The notes: a model not told the origin generated them from the letters alone. DNA of 64,000 nucleotides from Candidatus Villigracilis saccharophilus (GCA_016709305.1 JADJNA010000003.1:1-64000), one strand, 5' to 3'. Counted from the first letter of the stretch, positions 16,357 to 26,999 are shown. Translations and numbers: made by a program.

Positions 16357-17940
16357 TTAATCAGTTGTTGCAGGGTGTGCCGAAAAGCCAGGCTTGCTTA
16401 CTTCGGGTGTACTCACATCCTGAGGCTCCCAATCCACCGGGTATCCCACCGCGCCCATTTCTTGAATATCCAAGCCTTGCAATTCCACCTCGCGCGAAAC
16501 GCGCAGAACTTTGAACGCTGCCAGTACTTTGAAGAACACATACGTGAGTCCGAAGACGAATACAAAGATGCTGACCACCTCGGCCAGCTGCGCAAGGATC
16601 TGCGTCGAACCGCCATATAACAAACCTGTCACGGCTGATTCAACTCCATTCCACGCGGCGGTATCAGGATTACCATTGGCAAAAATACCGACTGCGAGCA
16701 CGCCCCACATACCATTGAATAAGTGCACAGGTACAGCACCGACCGGGTCATCGATCTTCAATTTATCCAACAAGCTAGTTGCCCAGCACACAATGACTCC
16801 GGCGATCAGGCCGATCACAACTGCGGCCCAGGTGTCTACAAAGGCACAGGGTGCAGTGATGGCAACCAGACCAGCCAGAACTCCATTGACTGACAAGGCT
16901 GGGTCTGGCTTTTTCGTTGTGCCAAATATCCAGGCATACGTCATGGCGGAAACACCGCCTGCCGCGCCAGCCATCAATGTATTGATGGCCGCAATGACCG
17001 CAAGATTTCTAAACGCACCGACAAATCCCAAGGATGAGCCAGGGTTAAAACCGAACCAGCCAAAGAACAAGATAATCGTTCCCAAAATTCCAAGCGACAA
17101 GTTATGCCCAGGGATCATATTGGCCGAGCCGTCCTTGTTAAATTTGCCAATTCGCGGACCGATAACAATCGCTCCAGCCAACGCAATCGCACCGCCGATC
17201 ATGTGCACCACACCTGAGCCTGCAAAGTCCACTGCACCGTTCCCCAGCCCAGTAGCACGTCCCAAATTCTGCAGCCAGCCGCCGCCCCAAACCCATCCAC
17301 CCGCAATTGGATAGATGATCATGCTGACCCATAACGCCATGAACACAAAGCCCAGGAATTTCAATCGTTCAGCCATTGAACCGGTCGGGATGGTGGCAGC
17401 TGTATCCATGAAGACCATTTGGAAAAGGAAGAAAGCCAGGACCCCTGCGTTTGCTCCGAGCCCGCCGAGCAGGAATCCGCTGCCGCCCAGAATTCCATAT
17501 TGACCAAAGCGGATCAAAGGAGCCGCAAGCAGACCTGACCAGTCGCCAAGAGTGATCGGTGAATGAGCCCATTCCCCCGCAATTGCGCCGACAGTTGATA
17601 CCGCTGGAAAAGCGGCATTGACTGCACCGAATTGAAAAGCAAAACCAGTCAGCCAGTAACCGACTGCGCCGATACAGAAGACCATCATATTCATCATCAT
17701 GGTGTGGGCAACATTCTTATTGCGGGTAAAACCAGTTTCCACCAGAGCAAAACCCGCCTGCATGAAGAAAACGAGGAAACCACCAAGAATCATCCACAAA
17801 ATATTGATACCCAATTTAAGATCATCAATTTCAGGGGATGGCGGCGTGCCGTCCTGTGCGAAAGCGGGTGTGACACACACAAGCGTCAGCATCATCACCA
17901 GTGACAAGATCGTTCCCCGGCGTTTTTTTATGAAGTTCAT
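16357..17940 (-). CDS. amt: ammonium transporter (Amt/MEP/Rh family)
   Basis: A 527-aa inner-membrane channel for NH4+/NH3. A signal-like N-terminus (MLTLVCVTPAFAQ) precedes 11 membrane helices. Family signatures visible are LWMILGGFLVFFMQAGFALV, GFTRNKNVAHTMMMN, FAGSGVVHMIGGAIALAG with the pore histidine, FGWFGFNPGSS and VDPVGAVPVHLFNGMWGVLA-type second histidine. The C-terminal cytoplasmic extension (about 60 residues, ending VSTPEVSKPGFSAHPATTD) is where a PII/GlnK protein would act, although no glnK is adjacent. The gene stands alone with its own terminator. The next upstream gene on the same strand is the permease at 18007. The frame is intact. Confidence 0.95.
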   Translation of the reverse strand: MNFIKKRRGTILSLVMMLTLVCVTPAFAQDGTPPSPEIDDLKLGINILWMILGGFLVFFMQAGFALVETGFTRNKNVAHTMMMNMMVFCIGAVGYWLTGFAFQFGAVNAAFPAVSTVGAIAGEWAHSPITLGDWSGLLAAPLIRFGQYGILGGSGFLLGGLGANAGVLAFFLFQMVFMDTAATIPTGSMAERLKFLGFVFMALWVSMIIYPIAGGWVWGGGWLQNLGRATGLGNGAVDFAGSGVVHMIGGAIALAGAIVIGPRIGKFNKDGSANMIPGHNLSLGILGTIILFFGWFGFNPGSSLGFVGAFRNLAVIAAINTLMAGAAGGVSAMTYAWIFGTTKKPDPALSVNGVLAGLVAITAPCAFVDTWAAVVIGLIAGVIVCWATSLLDKLKIDDPVGAVPVHLFNGMWGVLAVGIFANGNPDTAAWNGVESAVTGLLYGGSTQILAQLAEVVSIFVFVFGLTYVFFKVLAAFKVLRVSREVELQGLDIQEMGAVGYPVDWEPQDVSTPEVSKPGFSAHPATTD

Positions 17941-18006
17941 TTCTCTCTCCTAAAATTTTATTTTTCATTTCATGGTGTCGGCGAACACCTTGAAGTAACC
18001 GATGAA

Positions 18007-19309
18007 TTAGTACCAGCCCCAATGACCTTTCAGCATGACAGACAGCGAGGCAAATACCATCGCAAGGATGGTGGGAGGAACTGCCACAACAAGCCAGCGT
18101 TTCCAGCCAATGGAGCCATGATTACGCTCGATGAATGAGTAGGCAACCACATTTGCAGAAGCGCCGATCGGGGTCAAATTCCCCCCGATGTCCACGCCCA
18201 GTGCCAATGACCAAACCATCAAGGCAAGGGCGGGCACGCGGAATCTGTGCCAAATCCTTAAGTACATAGCTCATCGCCAAGGCCAGCGGGACGTTATCCA
18301 CAATTCCGCTTCGCGAGACCGGGCAGCCAGTGCAAGGCCATCACCAATCCGCTGTGGTTGGTTGTGGACGCATCTGCCAACCTTGTGCGAGGGATTTGAA
18401 GATATCTATCTTTTCCAAACCGCCGATCAATACAAATAGACCAGCAAAGAACAGGATGCTTTCGCCATCCACTTTGAGGACAGCTTTTTTACGATCCACA
18501 TTTTTCATAACCAGCAAAGCCAATCCAGCCGGGACAAGCGCGGCCATGGCTGCGTTGATGTGAATCCCTGTCCATTCGCTTAACGGGATGTGAAGCACGA
18601 GCAAGATAACCGCCCCTAGAAAGCCAACCAGTCCAACGCGAGTCAGATGCGCTTGCATGGGTTCTTTATGAAGTGCTTCGATCTCGTCAATCGTCGCATC
18701 ATTCAATAAATTATGGGCATCCATCAATGATTTGCGGTTGGCCAGGTAGAACATGCCAAGCAGAAGAAGCGCAGCAATCGCAGAGATCGGACCAGTGTGG
18801 GTAATGAAATCGGTAAAGTTAAATCCGAGGGTTGTGCCGAGAATTACGTTTGGAGGGTCACCAACAAGAGTGGCGGCTCCGCCTGTATTGGCGGCACATA
18901 CTTCTGCGATCACCAATGGAACGGGATCGAGTTTTAGCAAGAGACAGAGTTGCAATGTCAATGCGGAGAGGAATAACATGACCGTGATGCTATCCATGAA
19001 CATGGCCATGACTGCCGCAAAGATAATTAAAACGATAAAAAGGGCGACGGGGTGATAATTAACTTTCTTGAGCGCCTTCATGGCCAGCCACGTGAAAAAG
19101 CCAGCTTCTTGAAGAATGGAAACCAATGTGAACATGCCAGCCAGGAGTCCCAAGGTTTCCCAGTTAATATAGGTGAATGCTTCCATGGGGCTGAGTATGC
19201 CAAACACGATCAGCAAACCAGCGCCAATCAAAGCCACCCAGTGACGGGGAAACTTTTCACTTGCAATCACTATGTAAGCCAGCACGAATATGGTCAAAGT
19301 GAAAAACAT
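18007..19309 (-). pseudogene. ArsB/NhaD (SLC13-like) permease, frameshifted
   Basis: Ion-transporter superfamily permease of about 430 aa if intact. The first part (19309-18341) reads MFFTLTIFVLAYIVIASEKF and includes EVCAANTGGAATLVGDPPNV, the hallmark TG.ATL.GDPPN signature of ArsB/NhaD/P-type permeases. The frame is lost near 18340-18270. The last part (18267-18007) continues LALGVDIGGNLTPIGASANV, the mirror-image second signature, and ends MLKGHWGWY. Between them, the expected VDNVPLALAMSYVLKDLA is visible only across frames. The substrate could be Na+/H+ exchange, arsenite or a divalent anion. The sequence does not decide between them. Confidence 0.8.
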
Positions 19310-19654
19310 GGATTACCTCGCCTTCTGGAACATGAACAGCACTTTTGTATTTCTATTGTATGGATTCATGAAGATCTGCCTATTACCCCAACGGAGTATT
19401 TTGACTGGACAAGCCGGTGAATTATGGATTTATGGCTGATAATTTCCTACCCAAATGGAACATACCTCATGAAAACTAAAAAATGACTTGCGAATACTCA
19501 CGAGTGATTTCACCTTCCAATGAATGCGGACTTCAGTCCGCAATTTCAACAAAAGGCAGACGGAAGTCTGCGTTCGTTTAATCTGTTGCGAACTTCTGCT
19601 CTTCCTGCTGCTGACAAAAGTATTTTTCCAACCTACGGGCAGATCGAGTGCTTT
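19310..19654. other. gene-free stretch with REP-like palindromes
   Basis: No supported gene. It contains the paired palindromes at 19525-19571 (see separate entry) and AT-rich sequence. Confidence 0.4.
19525..19571. repeat. paired REP-like palindromes
   Basis: TGCGGACTTCAGTCCGCA (19525-19542) and GCAGACGGAAGTCTGC (19556-19571) are two different short palindromes separated by 13 bases. A related pair, with CAGACTTCAGCCTGCA and GCGGACTACAGTCC, lies at about 50659-50697, suggesting a dispersed family. Confidence 0.6.
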
Positions 19655-19980
19655 TTATGATTCCCGAATTTGATGATTATGTTTCAATTCATCGGCATGG
19701 ATCGTCAACAAGTTGCGCAGGTTGTGCAGCGCGCGTTCACCAACTTCCAGCACAGTTACTTTTGCGCCTTTCCCCAAAACCAGCACACGACCTGATGTCA
19801 TGTATTCGCACAGGAAGCCCTTCAGGTTGGAGCGCGCGCCGATAAAATCGAGGCTGTCGTTGAGCGGCTTGGGAATTTCCCCGTCGATAATCACATCCGT
19901 ACCTGAGAGACGAATGCAGGCGCGTGAACGCCTGCTCGATTCGGTCGCTGGGTAGAAACCGGTTCTTTTCGAGCCTTACA
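19655..19980 (-). pseudogene. unrecognised gene remnant
   Basis: An open segment (19894-19655) reads VIIDGEIPKPLNDSLDFIGA and then GFLCEYMTSGRVLVLGKGAK, VTVLEVGERALHNLRNLLTI and HADELKHNHQIRES. The text upstream in a second frame (EKNRFLPSDRIEQAFTRL, about 19965-19915) looks coding and would join by a one-base change near 19912. I cannot name the family. The GTG start at 19894 has no ribosome site, so this is probably the 3' end of a larger lost or frameshifted gene. Confidence 0.4.
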
Positions 19981-20449
19981 GTCCTTTGTGAAAATATTGC
20001 GAAACTGGCGGCAACAAATTCTCAATTACTTTGTTGGACGCCATAACAACGGTTTTGCTGAAGGTGTCGATTAGAAAATCAAACCGCGTCAATCGACCCG
20101 GTTATGGCTATCACAATTTCGGTTCAGTTCGTTTACATGTTTTAGTCGCTTTTGACCTGGTTTCCCGTTAAAAACGGGAGAGCCAATAATGGTTTAATTT
20201 AATCCCCCACACCAGCCGTTATATGACATTTGTCACTTGCAGCCTCAATCATAGCTTTTATACTAAAACTAACAGTTTTGTAAGGCGCTGCAAGTAAATT
20301 GTAAGGTGGATCGTTTTGCCATAATCCACGATAAGTCGCTCTTTGTAGTCTTGTTAGGCGGAATTACATTAAAGCAGCCCATTTCTTTACGATATTTAGA
20401 CGAAATTAATCGAGATTCGCCAGTTTAATACATTCCTCGGAGGAAAGTA
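19981..20449. other. upstream region of giant surface protein gene
   Basis: 469 bases without a supported gene. It contains a small hairpin CCCGTTAAAAACGGG (about 20163-20177), a weak TATACT box (about 20257) and the strong ribosome site CGGAGGAAAG ahead of the ATG at 20450. Confidence 0.35.
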
Positions 20450-21566
20450 ATGCATACCACTAAATCTTTGTTTGCAATGAGCCATCGGATTATTTACAGT
20501 TTAATGATCCTTTCCATGCTTTTATCTGCTGTAGGGATTAACCCTGTCAGCGCCGCGCCCGCCGGGACGGCGTTGCAGTTTTAACAGGTCCAGCCAGTAT
20601 GTGATGTTTGGAAATACTAGGATGACTCCTGGTACGCTTTCGGGTACTACTATTCCTACATGGAACACAACAGTTAACTCCAAACTGAGCAGATCATCAT
20701 TGACATTTAACGGATCCACAGCATATGTGACCACTGGAGTAGGCACGGCATTCAATTCTGCAACTTTCGCAGTTGAGACTTGGTTTTATCGTACCGCAGC
20801 TGGGGTCGGCGTTACAACAGGAGGCAGTGGAATCACATCTGCAATTCCATTGTTGACGAAAGGCACATCGGAAGGCGAATCTGCCGCCGCCGACATTAAT
20901 TACTTTTTGGGAATCGATGCAACAAGCGCAAAACTGGTTGCAGATTTTGAAGAAGGGACAAGTGGAGCATCGCCGAGTCTGAACCACCCGATCACCGGAG
21001 TGACAACAATCGCCCTTAATACTTGGTACCACGCAGCCGCTACCTATGATGGAAACAAGTGGCAGCTTTTCTTGAACGGGAACCTGGAAAATGAGCTTGT
21101 AGTAGGCAGGCCGGCCAATGCCGCTGTCGTTTCGCCATTGGCATTAGCAACATCCATCCAATCAAACGGAACCACCATTCAGGGATATTTTGCAGGTAGA
21201 TTGGATGAGCCGCGTGTGTGGAATTACGCCCGCACCCAGACGGAAATTTCGGGGGGCATGAATTCTGAAATATTAGCTCCAACGACCGGGCTGTTAGGAC
21301 GTTGGGGTTTAAATGAAAACGTAGGCACAACTGCTAACAATCTCAACGGTTTGGGTGCTGCAAGTTTCACTCTCGAGGCTTGGATCAAACGAACTGGAAA
21401 TGGAACAACAGCCAATACTGGATCTGCCCCCAGTTGTACTGGAGTACCAATAATTGCAAAAGGGTTACATGAAGCAGATGGCACCAATGTTGATGCAAAT
21501 TATTTTTTGGTATTGACGCATCAAACCACCTATGCGCGGATTTCGAAGATTATAACAGTGGGGTAA
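20450..21566 (+). CDS. giant surface protein: signal peptide and first LamG domains
   Basis: First piece of a gene that appears to extend to 32551. ATG 20450 has an excellent ribosome site (CTCGGAGGAAAG). MHTTKSLFAMSHRIIYSLMI opens a signal peptide ending near NPVSAAPA. One extra T in the TTTT at 20581-20584 breaks the frame, after which N-R-S-S-Q-Y-V-M-F-G-N-T continues (track 20601-21566). The LamG/concanavalin-like domain shows FNGSTAYVTTGVG, FAVETWFYRTA, NTWYHAAATYDGNKWQLFLN and GRLDEPRVWNYARTQTEI. A second LamG begins at about 21345 (ASFTLEAWIKRTG). The frame is lost again near 21540. Confidence 0.75.
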
Positions 21567-22084
21567 ATCATCCTATTACTGGTGTAGGTACGATTACTGT
21601 CGATAGCATCTGGCACCATGTAGCAGCAACGTATGATCAACCATCTGGAATATGGAATCTTTACATTGATGGCGTCCTTGATCAAACATTAACTATCAGT
21701 GGAACAGACTTAGTAAGAACTCCTCGTTACGATAGTATCCAAAAAGCTGGTATCGCAGTGGCAATGGATTCAGCAGCAACCGTCGAAGGACGTTTTGCAG
21801 GTGTAATCGATGAGGTACGTATTTGGAATAAGGCTTTACCTCAAGCGACAATTCAATCAAACCGGAATTTGGAATCACCGAGTGATACAACAGGTTTAAT
21901 TGGTCACTGGAGTATGAATGAAGGTTCAGGCTCTTCGATTAGTGATTCGGCGGGACCAACTACTTATGAAACCGGCACTTCGGCAGGAAGCCCCGCCTGG
22001 TTCCTGGCTTCGATCCGCCAATCGCTGCTGCACCTCCCGCCGCACCGACCGTCAACGCGCCACTTAACGGTTCAACAGGTATAG
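21567..22084 (+). CDS. giant surface protein: second LamG domain, remainder
   Basis: After the break near 21540 the text continues D-Y-N-S-G-V-N-H-P-I-T-G-V and then SIWHHVAATYDQPSGIWNLY, GRFAGVIDEVRIWNKALP and TTGLIGHWSMNEGSGSSISD. This is the second half of a LamG domain. From about 22030 the frame drifts again, because PAAPTVNAPLNGSTGIGTSP, an Ig-like/Fn3 linker, is found in the next frame. The track ATG at 21758 is internal. Confidence 0.65.
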
Positions 22085-22134
22085 GCACTTCGCCGACACT
22101 TAGTGTCGGCGGCTCCGACCCCAACAGCGACCCG

Positions 22135-24255
22135 ATGACCGGTACCTTCTTCGGCCGGCCGTATGCCAGCGGCGTCTTTGCTCAGATCGCGCAGAAAACG
22201 AGCGTCGCGTCCGGGGCAAGTACAACCACGCCTTGGGCGAACCTTGGCGCCGGCCAGACGTTCGAGTGGTATGTTACCGTCAACGATGGCACTGCCACTA
22301 CCACCGGACCCACCTGGACCTTCCATACCGACCCGGGCGCTGATCCGATCTTCGTCGGTGTCGGTGATATCGCCGCCTGCGATCCTGTCGTTGGGGACAC
22401 AGCGACCGGCAACATCGTCAAGGAAATTGACGGGACTGTATTCACCACCGGTGACGATGTCTACTACTTCGGAACAACTGAGGAGTATGCAAATTGCTAC
22501 GCAACCACACCGTGGGGCGATCCCTCTGTCCTATCACGGACGCGTCCCATCCCCGGTAACCATGACTGGGATCCCGGTGGCAGGAACAACCTCGACCCCT
22601 ACTTCGCCTTCTTCGGAGGCAACGGCCACGCGACAGATGCCGGCGGCAAGAGTTACTACAGCTATGACATAAATAGCAACTGGCACGTTGTCAACCTCGA
22701 GACCGAGTGTGCCCTCGTCGGCGGCTGTAATGCCGGGTCAGCCCAGGAGCTTTGGCTGAAGGCCGACCTGGCTGCGAACAGCACCAAGAATGTGGTCGCC
22801 CTCATGCACAAGCCGCGCTACAGTTCGGGGTCCACAAACCTCCAGGAGCTTCAACCGCTGTGGGATGATCTATACGCGGCTGGTGTGGATATCCTGCTTG
22901 ATGGGCATGACCACATCTATGAACGGTTTGCCCCGATGAAGTCGGGCGCGATGCCGTCTGACCCGCCAGTGGCTGACCCGCTCTACGGTATCCACCAATT
23001 CACAGTCGGCGGCGTCGGAGAGAGTCACCACAATTTTGGCACGGTCCTCGGAACGAGCCTGGTTCGCGACAACACAACCTACGGCATCTTAAAGCTGACC
23101 CTGCACGAGACCAGCTACGACTGGGTCTACCTCCCGGTCGCCGGCAGTACCTTTACTGATTCGGGCACTGCAGCAGTAAAAGGATCACCTTCGGTATGTT
23201 ATGCGCTGACGCTAGGTCACACCGGGAATGGGAGCACGCCAACAGCTTTGCCAGCCAACTCAACCGGCTGTTCTGCCGGTCAGTATGTTTTTGGAGAAGC
23301 CATTAGTTTGAGCGGTGCTTCACCTGATGCTGGTTCGCAGATCGGAAGTTGGTATGGCACTGGAAACAACTCAAGTACTGCTGCAACAAACTCGCTTAGT
23401 ATGCCCGCCAATGCGTATGCGGCAGGCGTCAACTACGGCGTAGTTGGCGGGACAAATACTGCCCTGCAATTCACAAACGCATCTGGTACCTATGTTACCT
23501 TTGGCGATCCTGCCAAGCTTGATCTGGCTACATTCACGATCGAAACCTGGTTCAAGCGAACCGGGGCGGGTACTCCAAATACTACTGGAACTGGTGGAAT
23601 TACAAGCGCGATTCCATTGGTGACGCATGGCTCTCCCCAGGGCGATGGTTCTAATGTAGACGCGGACTGGATGTTAGTGATCAACGATACGACAGATGTG
23701 ATTGCCGCAGATTTCGAAGATAATGCAACCGGTTTGAACCATCCGGTCAGCGGGGTGACCCCCATCGTAAATGATGTCTGGTATCACGCTGCCGCCACTT
23801 ATGATGGCACCACCTGGAGACTTTACCTGAATGGGAATTTAGAGACCACGCTTGTTGTGGGAGCATTCACGCCACGTTCGGATTCAATACAGCAAGCCGG
23901 GTTGGGTACCATGATCGAATCCGGCGGTGCACCCCACGGATATTTCCAGGGCGTGATAGATGAAGCGCGGGTTTGGAATGTAGCCCGGTCTCAGTCACTG
24001 ATTATGGCAGATATCAATAGCCAACTCACATCCGGAACTGGATTGGTCGCACGTTGGGGATTGAATGATGGAACCGGAACCTTGGTCGGAGATTCTATTG
24101 CTACGGTTGCGAATGGAACCATCACCGGTGCTAACTACAACTGGGTGACCCGGCGCACCGTTCAATATTGCGCCACCCTCCGTTCCCACTGCGCCGACTC
24201 TCCTCGCGGCAACCCCGACAACAGGTTTGCAGATCGATCTCGCGTGGACGGATAA
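22135..24255 (+). CDS. giant surface protein: metallophosphatase and LamG
   Basis: 706-aa segment. It opens with an Fn3/purple-acid-phosphatase-like N-domain (FEWYVTVNDGTATTTGPTWT), then a calcineurin-like metallophosphoesterase. Visible motifs are VGVGDIAACD (first Asp), TGDDVYYFG (second Asp), RPIPGNHDWDPGG (Asn-His), VVALMHKPRYSSG (His) and DILLDGHDHIYERFAP (GHxH). All five metal-ligand motifs are present, so the enzyme domain could be active outside the cell on phosphoesters. It is followed by a CYALTLGHTGNG module (about 23190-23450) and a LamG domain (LDLATFTIETWFKRTGAG, GYFQGVIDEARVWNVARSQS). The last residues after about 24165 are out of frame. Confidence 0.8.
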   Translation: MTGTFFGRPYASGVFAQIAQKTSVASGASTTTPWANLGAGQTFEWYVTVNDGTATTTGPTWTFHTDPGADPIFVGVGDIAACDPVVGDTATGNIVKEIDGTVFTTGDDVYYFGTTEEYANCYATTPWGDPSVLSRTRPIPGNHDWDPGGRNNLDPYFAFFGGNGHATDAGGKSYYSYDINSNWHVVNLETECALVGGCNAGSAQELWLKADLAANSTKNVVALMHKPRYSSGSTNLQELQPLWDDLYAAGVDILLDGHDHIYERFAPMKSGAMPSDPPVADPLYGIHQFTVGGVGESHHNFGTVLGTSLVRDNTTYGILKLTLHETSYDWVYLPVAGSTFTDSGTAAVKGSPSVCYALTLGHTGNGSTPTALPANSTGCSAGQYVFGEAISLSGASPDAGSQIGSWYGTGNNSSTAATNSLSMPANAYAAGVNYGVVGGTNTALQFTNASGTYVTFGDPAKLDLATFTIETWFKRTGAGTPNTTGTGGITSAIPLVTHGSPQGDGSNVDADWMLVINDTTDVIAADFEDNATGLNHPVSGVTPIVNDVWYHAAATYDGTTWRLYLNGNLETTLVVGAFTPRSDSIQQAGLGTMIESGGAPHGYFQGVIDEARVWNVARSQSLIMADINSQLTSGTGLVARWGLNDGTGTLVGDSIATVANGTITGANYNWVTRRTVQYCATLRSHCADSPRGNPDNRFADRSRVDG

Positions 24256-25765
24256 TTCCTCCAATGAAACCAGTTTCAAGGTTGAACAATCGCCGGATGG
24301 CATCACCAGCTGGGTACAAATCGGCACGACCGCAACCAACGTTGCAACTTATAGCCACACCACGCTCGACCCCGCCACACAATATTGCTATCGAGTGCGT
24401 GCCTCCAATAATATAGGCGATTCGGCTTATAGCAATACCTCCTGCGCAACAACGCCCGGCGAACCGAACAATGGTTTGTATTTAGGTACATCCAATGCCT
24501 ATGTTGATCTTGCCAACCCTTCTGCACTAGGCTTGCAAACCTTCACCATCGAAACATGGTTCAAGCGCACTGCCGCCGGGGCGACATCATACACCGGAGA
24601 GGGTGGTGTTGTAGCCGTGCCGCTGGTCAGCAAAGGCATGGCTGAAACAGAAACCATTGCAACTGATGTGAATTATTTCCTGGGAATTGGGAATATCGTT
24701 GGTAATTCAACGAATGTGCTTGTCGCAGATTTTGAAGAATGTACAGTAGGTCAAGCCGGTTGTCCGGCGGGTGGAACATCCGGCTTGAATCACCCAATTA
24801 TTGGCGTCACGCCGATTGCCGCGGATGGCGTCTGGCATCATGCCGCTGTCACGTATGATGGCAAGATTTGGAAACTCTATCTGGATGGAAGTTTGGAAAC
24901 AACGCTTGATCTTGGAGCGACAAGGTATCCTCAATTTGGCAGCGCTCAAAGGGCGGCACTTGGTACTTCGTTAAATTCCACTAATTTACCAGGCACATCA
25001 GGTACTTACGGTCCCGGGTACTTTGTCGGCAATCTAGATGAAACGCGCATCTGGAATCATGCGCGCACGCAAGCCGACATCCAGGGCACGATTAATTCGC
25101 CCATCACCAGCCCGCAAACCGGACTGGTCGCTCGTTGGGGATTGAACGAGACAACAGGAACTTCAGTTTCCAGTAGTGCCGGTACATCTGTCCTTGGCAC
25201 GATCTCTGGAGCAGGATTCAATTGGGGTGCCGGTGCGCCTGCGGTCGTCAATCACACACCCGTATTCAATTCGGGCACGCCTGCTGATCTGGCGACTGGT
25301 GTTTCAACCCCGCCCATATTGAGTGTCAACGTTTCTGATGTTGACCTTGATAATCTGACCGTGAAATTCTATGGCAGACCGAAAGCCTCGGATTTCACCA
25401 TCGTTGCCATCCCCGATCCGCAGATGTATGCCGCCTCGTATCCGCTTATTTATAACGCGCAGATGCAATGGATCGTAGACAATAAGACCACCAGTAACAT
25501 TGTTTATGCGATGAGCCTGGGCGATAACGTCAATACCAGCACGATCCCCCTCGAGTGGACGAGAGCGACCACCGCATTCGACATTCTGACTGCAGGCGGT
25601 GTCCCCTACGGGATTGAAGCTGGCAATCACGATGGCGCTCCCGCCGGGACAGCCGAATTCAATACCCAGTTTGCCAGTCGCAAACATCACAAGCCACCTA
25701 TGGCGGGCGCTATGGCACTAGCGACTATGATAATTACTATACATTGTTCGAAGCTAGCGGGATGA
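24227..25765 (+). CDS. giant surface protein: Fn3, LamG, second phosphatase N-part
   Basis: 512-aa segment. A fibronectin type III domain (LAWTDNSSNETSFKVEQSPD, then QYCYRVRASNNIGDSAYSNT) is followed by a LamG domain (LGLQTFTIETWFKRTAAGAT, then GNLDETRIWNHARTQADIQG). An Ig-like linker (NHTPVFNSGTPADLATGVST) leads into the N-terminal half of a second calcineurin-like phosphoesterase: FTIVAIPDPQMYA, YAMSLGDNVNTS and GIEAGNHDGAPAG. The frame is lost near 25690 (SRKHHKPPMAG is out of frame). This phosphatase belongs to a different subtype from the first, with a DPQ motif instead of GDIA. Confidence 0.75.
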   Translation: MQIDLAWTDNSSNETSFKVEQSPDGITSWVQIGTTATNVATYSHTTLDPATQYCYRVRASNNIGDSAYSNTSCATTPGEPNNGLYLGTSNAYVDLANPSALGLQTFTIETWFKRTAAGATSYTGEGGVVAVPLVSKGMAETETIATDVNYFLGIGNIVGNSTNVLVADFEECTVGQAGCPAGGTSGLNHPIIGVTPIAADGVWHHAAVTYDGKIWKLYLDGSLETTLDLGATRYPQFGSAQRAALGTSLNSTNLPGTSGTYGPGYFVGNLDETRIWNHARTQADIQGTINSPITSPQTGLVARWGLNETTGTSVSSSAGTSVLGTISGAGFNWGAGAPAVVNHTPVFNSGTPADLATGVSTPPILSVNVSDVDLDNLTVKFYGRPKASDFTIVAIPDPQMYAASYPLIYNAQMQWIVDNKTTSNIVYAMSLGDNVNTSTIPLEWTRATTAFDILTAGGVPYGIEAGNHDGAPAGTAEFNTQFASRKHHKPPMAGAMALATMIITIHCSKLAG

Positions 25766-26259
25766 AGTTTATTGTTATATTCATCGAGCTGGACACCACG
25801 ATGACCAGTCCAAGCAACCCAGTTTTGGCTTGGGCAAACACCTTGCTTTCAACGACATACAGCGATCGACGGGCAATTGTCATCACTCACGATTTGTTGG
25901 TTGGCAGTGGCAACACATTCACTTCGCAAGGACAGGCCATATATGACGCGCTAAAAGGCAATCCCAATCTATTCTTGATGAACGGCGGGCATCTCGACAC
26001 TGCCGCACGACGCACTGACGTTTACAATAACAACACTGTCTATTCTCTGCGATCCGACTATCAAACTTCGAATGGCGGGCAAAGTGGGTATTTACGCGTC
26101 ATGCGCTTCTCACCAGCGGCTAACACCATCTATGTGAATACATACTCGCCCACCATGAATAAGAACTATGATGGCAGCAGTCCCACCGAAAGTATTTTAC
26201 TTTGCCTTATGCCATGGGCGGCAGTGGTTATGTACAGATCGGCTCAGATCAGACCGTGA
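25744..26259 (+). CDS. giant surface protein: second phosphatase C-part
   Basis: 171-aa segment continuing the second metallophosphatase: MKFIVIFIELDTTMTSPSNP, then RRAIVITHDLLVGSGNTF (the histidine of the third motif) and FLMNGGHLDTAARRTD, where GGHLD replaces the canonical GHxH. It ends with SGYLRVMRFSPAANTIYVNT, the usual C-terminal beta strands of this family. The frame shifts again near 26200, where S-Y-G-G-S-G-Y-V-Q-I-G continues in the next frame. Confidence 0.7.
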   Translation: MFEASGMKFIVIFIELDTTMTSPSNPVLAWANTLLSTTYSDRRAIVITHDLLVGSGNTFTSQGQAIYDALKGNPNLFLMNGGHLDTAARRTDVYNNNTVYSLRSDYQTSNGGQSGYLRVMRFSPAANTIYVNTYSPTMNKNYDGSSPTESILLCLMPWAAVVMYRSAQIRP

Positions 26260-26999
26260 TTAGCGGCAATGGTACTGCAAGCGTTTCATGGACTGGCTTG
26301 GATGCGGCAAAGAACTACGAGTGGTATGCCGAGATCACTGACACTCTCAAAACTGCCACACCTCCCTCGCGGAGCTTTACCACTGCCAGTGCAACTAATT
26401 ACACCGCCACCTTCAATGGAAATGGTAGCGATAACGGCTCGATGAATCCTCAGACCGCGAGTGTTGCCACGAACCTGACATCCAACGGCTTCACACGGAC
26501 AGGCTACAGTTTCGTTGACTGGACCACAGCCGCTAACGGAAGCGGCACTCACTACGCCAATGGTGCTTCTTATCCATTCACGTCGAGCGTCACGCTCTAT
26601 GCTCAGTGGGCCGCGGTCAGCCAAACCCTCACATTCGACAGCAATGGCGGCTCGGCGGTTGGTGCGATAAACCAGCCATTCGGCTCAGCGGTCAGCGCTC
26701 CAACAGTTCCGACCAAGACTGGCTACACCTTCGGCGGCTGGTACAACGAAGTCAGTCTCACCACGCTTCATACCTTCGACACGATGGGCTTGAGCACCAC
26801 GCTCTACGCCAAGTGGACAGCCAACAGCTACACCATCACCTTTGACAGCAATGGCGGCTCGGTAGTAGCTGCGATCACCCAGCCATTCGGCTCGGCGGTC
26901 AGCGCTCCGACAGCTCCGACCAAGACTGGCTACACCTTCGGCGGCTGGTACAGCGACGCGGGTCTCACCACGCCTACACCTTCACACCATGCCGGCTGA
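26202..26999 (+). CDS. giant surface protein: linker and first InlB B-repeats
   Basis: 265-aa segment. An Fn3-like linker (SWTGLDAAKNYEWYAEITDT) leads to the first three Listeria-Bacteroides (InlB B, Flg_new) repeats, from YTATFNGNGSDNGSMNPQTA onwards. Each is about 70 residues of the pattern YTITFDSNGGS ... PTKTGYTFGGWYSDAGL ... TLYAKWTANS. The stop at 26997 (GGCTGAGAC where neighbouring repeats have GGCTGCAGAC or GGCTGGAGAC) results from a one-base difference within a repeat, so it interrupts a long array. Confidence 0.75.
   Translation: MPYAMGGSGYVQIGSDQTVISGNGTASVSWTGLDAAKNYEWYAEITDTLKTATPPSRSFTTASATNYTATFNGNGSDNGSMNPQTASVATNLTSNGFTRTGYSFVDWTTAANGSGTHYANGASYPFTSSVTLYAQWAAVSQTLTFDSNGGSAVGAINQPFGSAVSAPTVPTKTGYTFGGWYNEVSLTTLHTFDTMGLSTTLYAKWTANSYTITFDSNGGSVVAAITQPFGSAVSAPTAPTKTGYTFGGWYSDAGLTTPTPSHHAG

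Noticed and set aside
16511..17314. 267-aa plus-strand frame
   Set aside because: Antisense of the ammonium transporter, whose coding evidence is overwhelming.
20350..20375. GTTAGGC word like an integron attC core
   Set aside because: No matching complementary arm at the right distance. A seven-base match is expected by chance.
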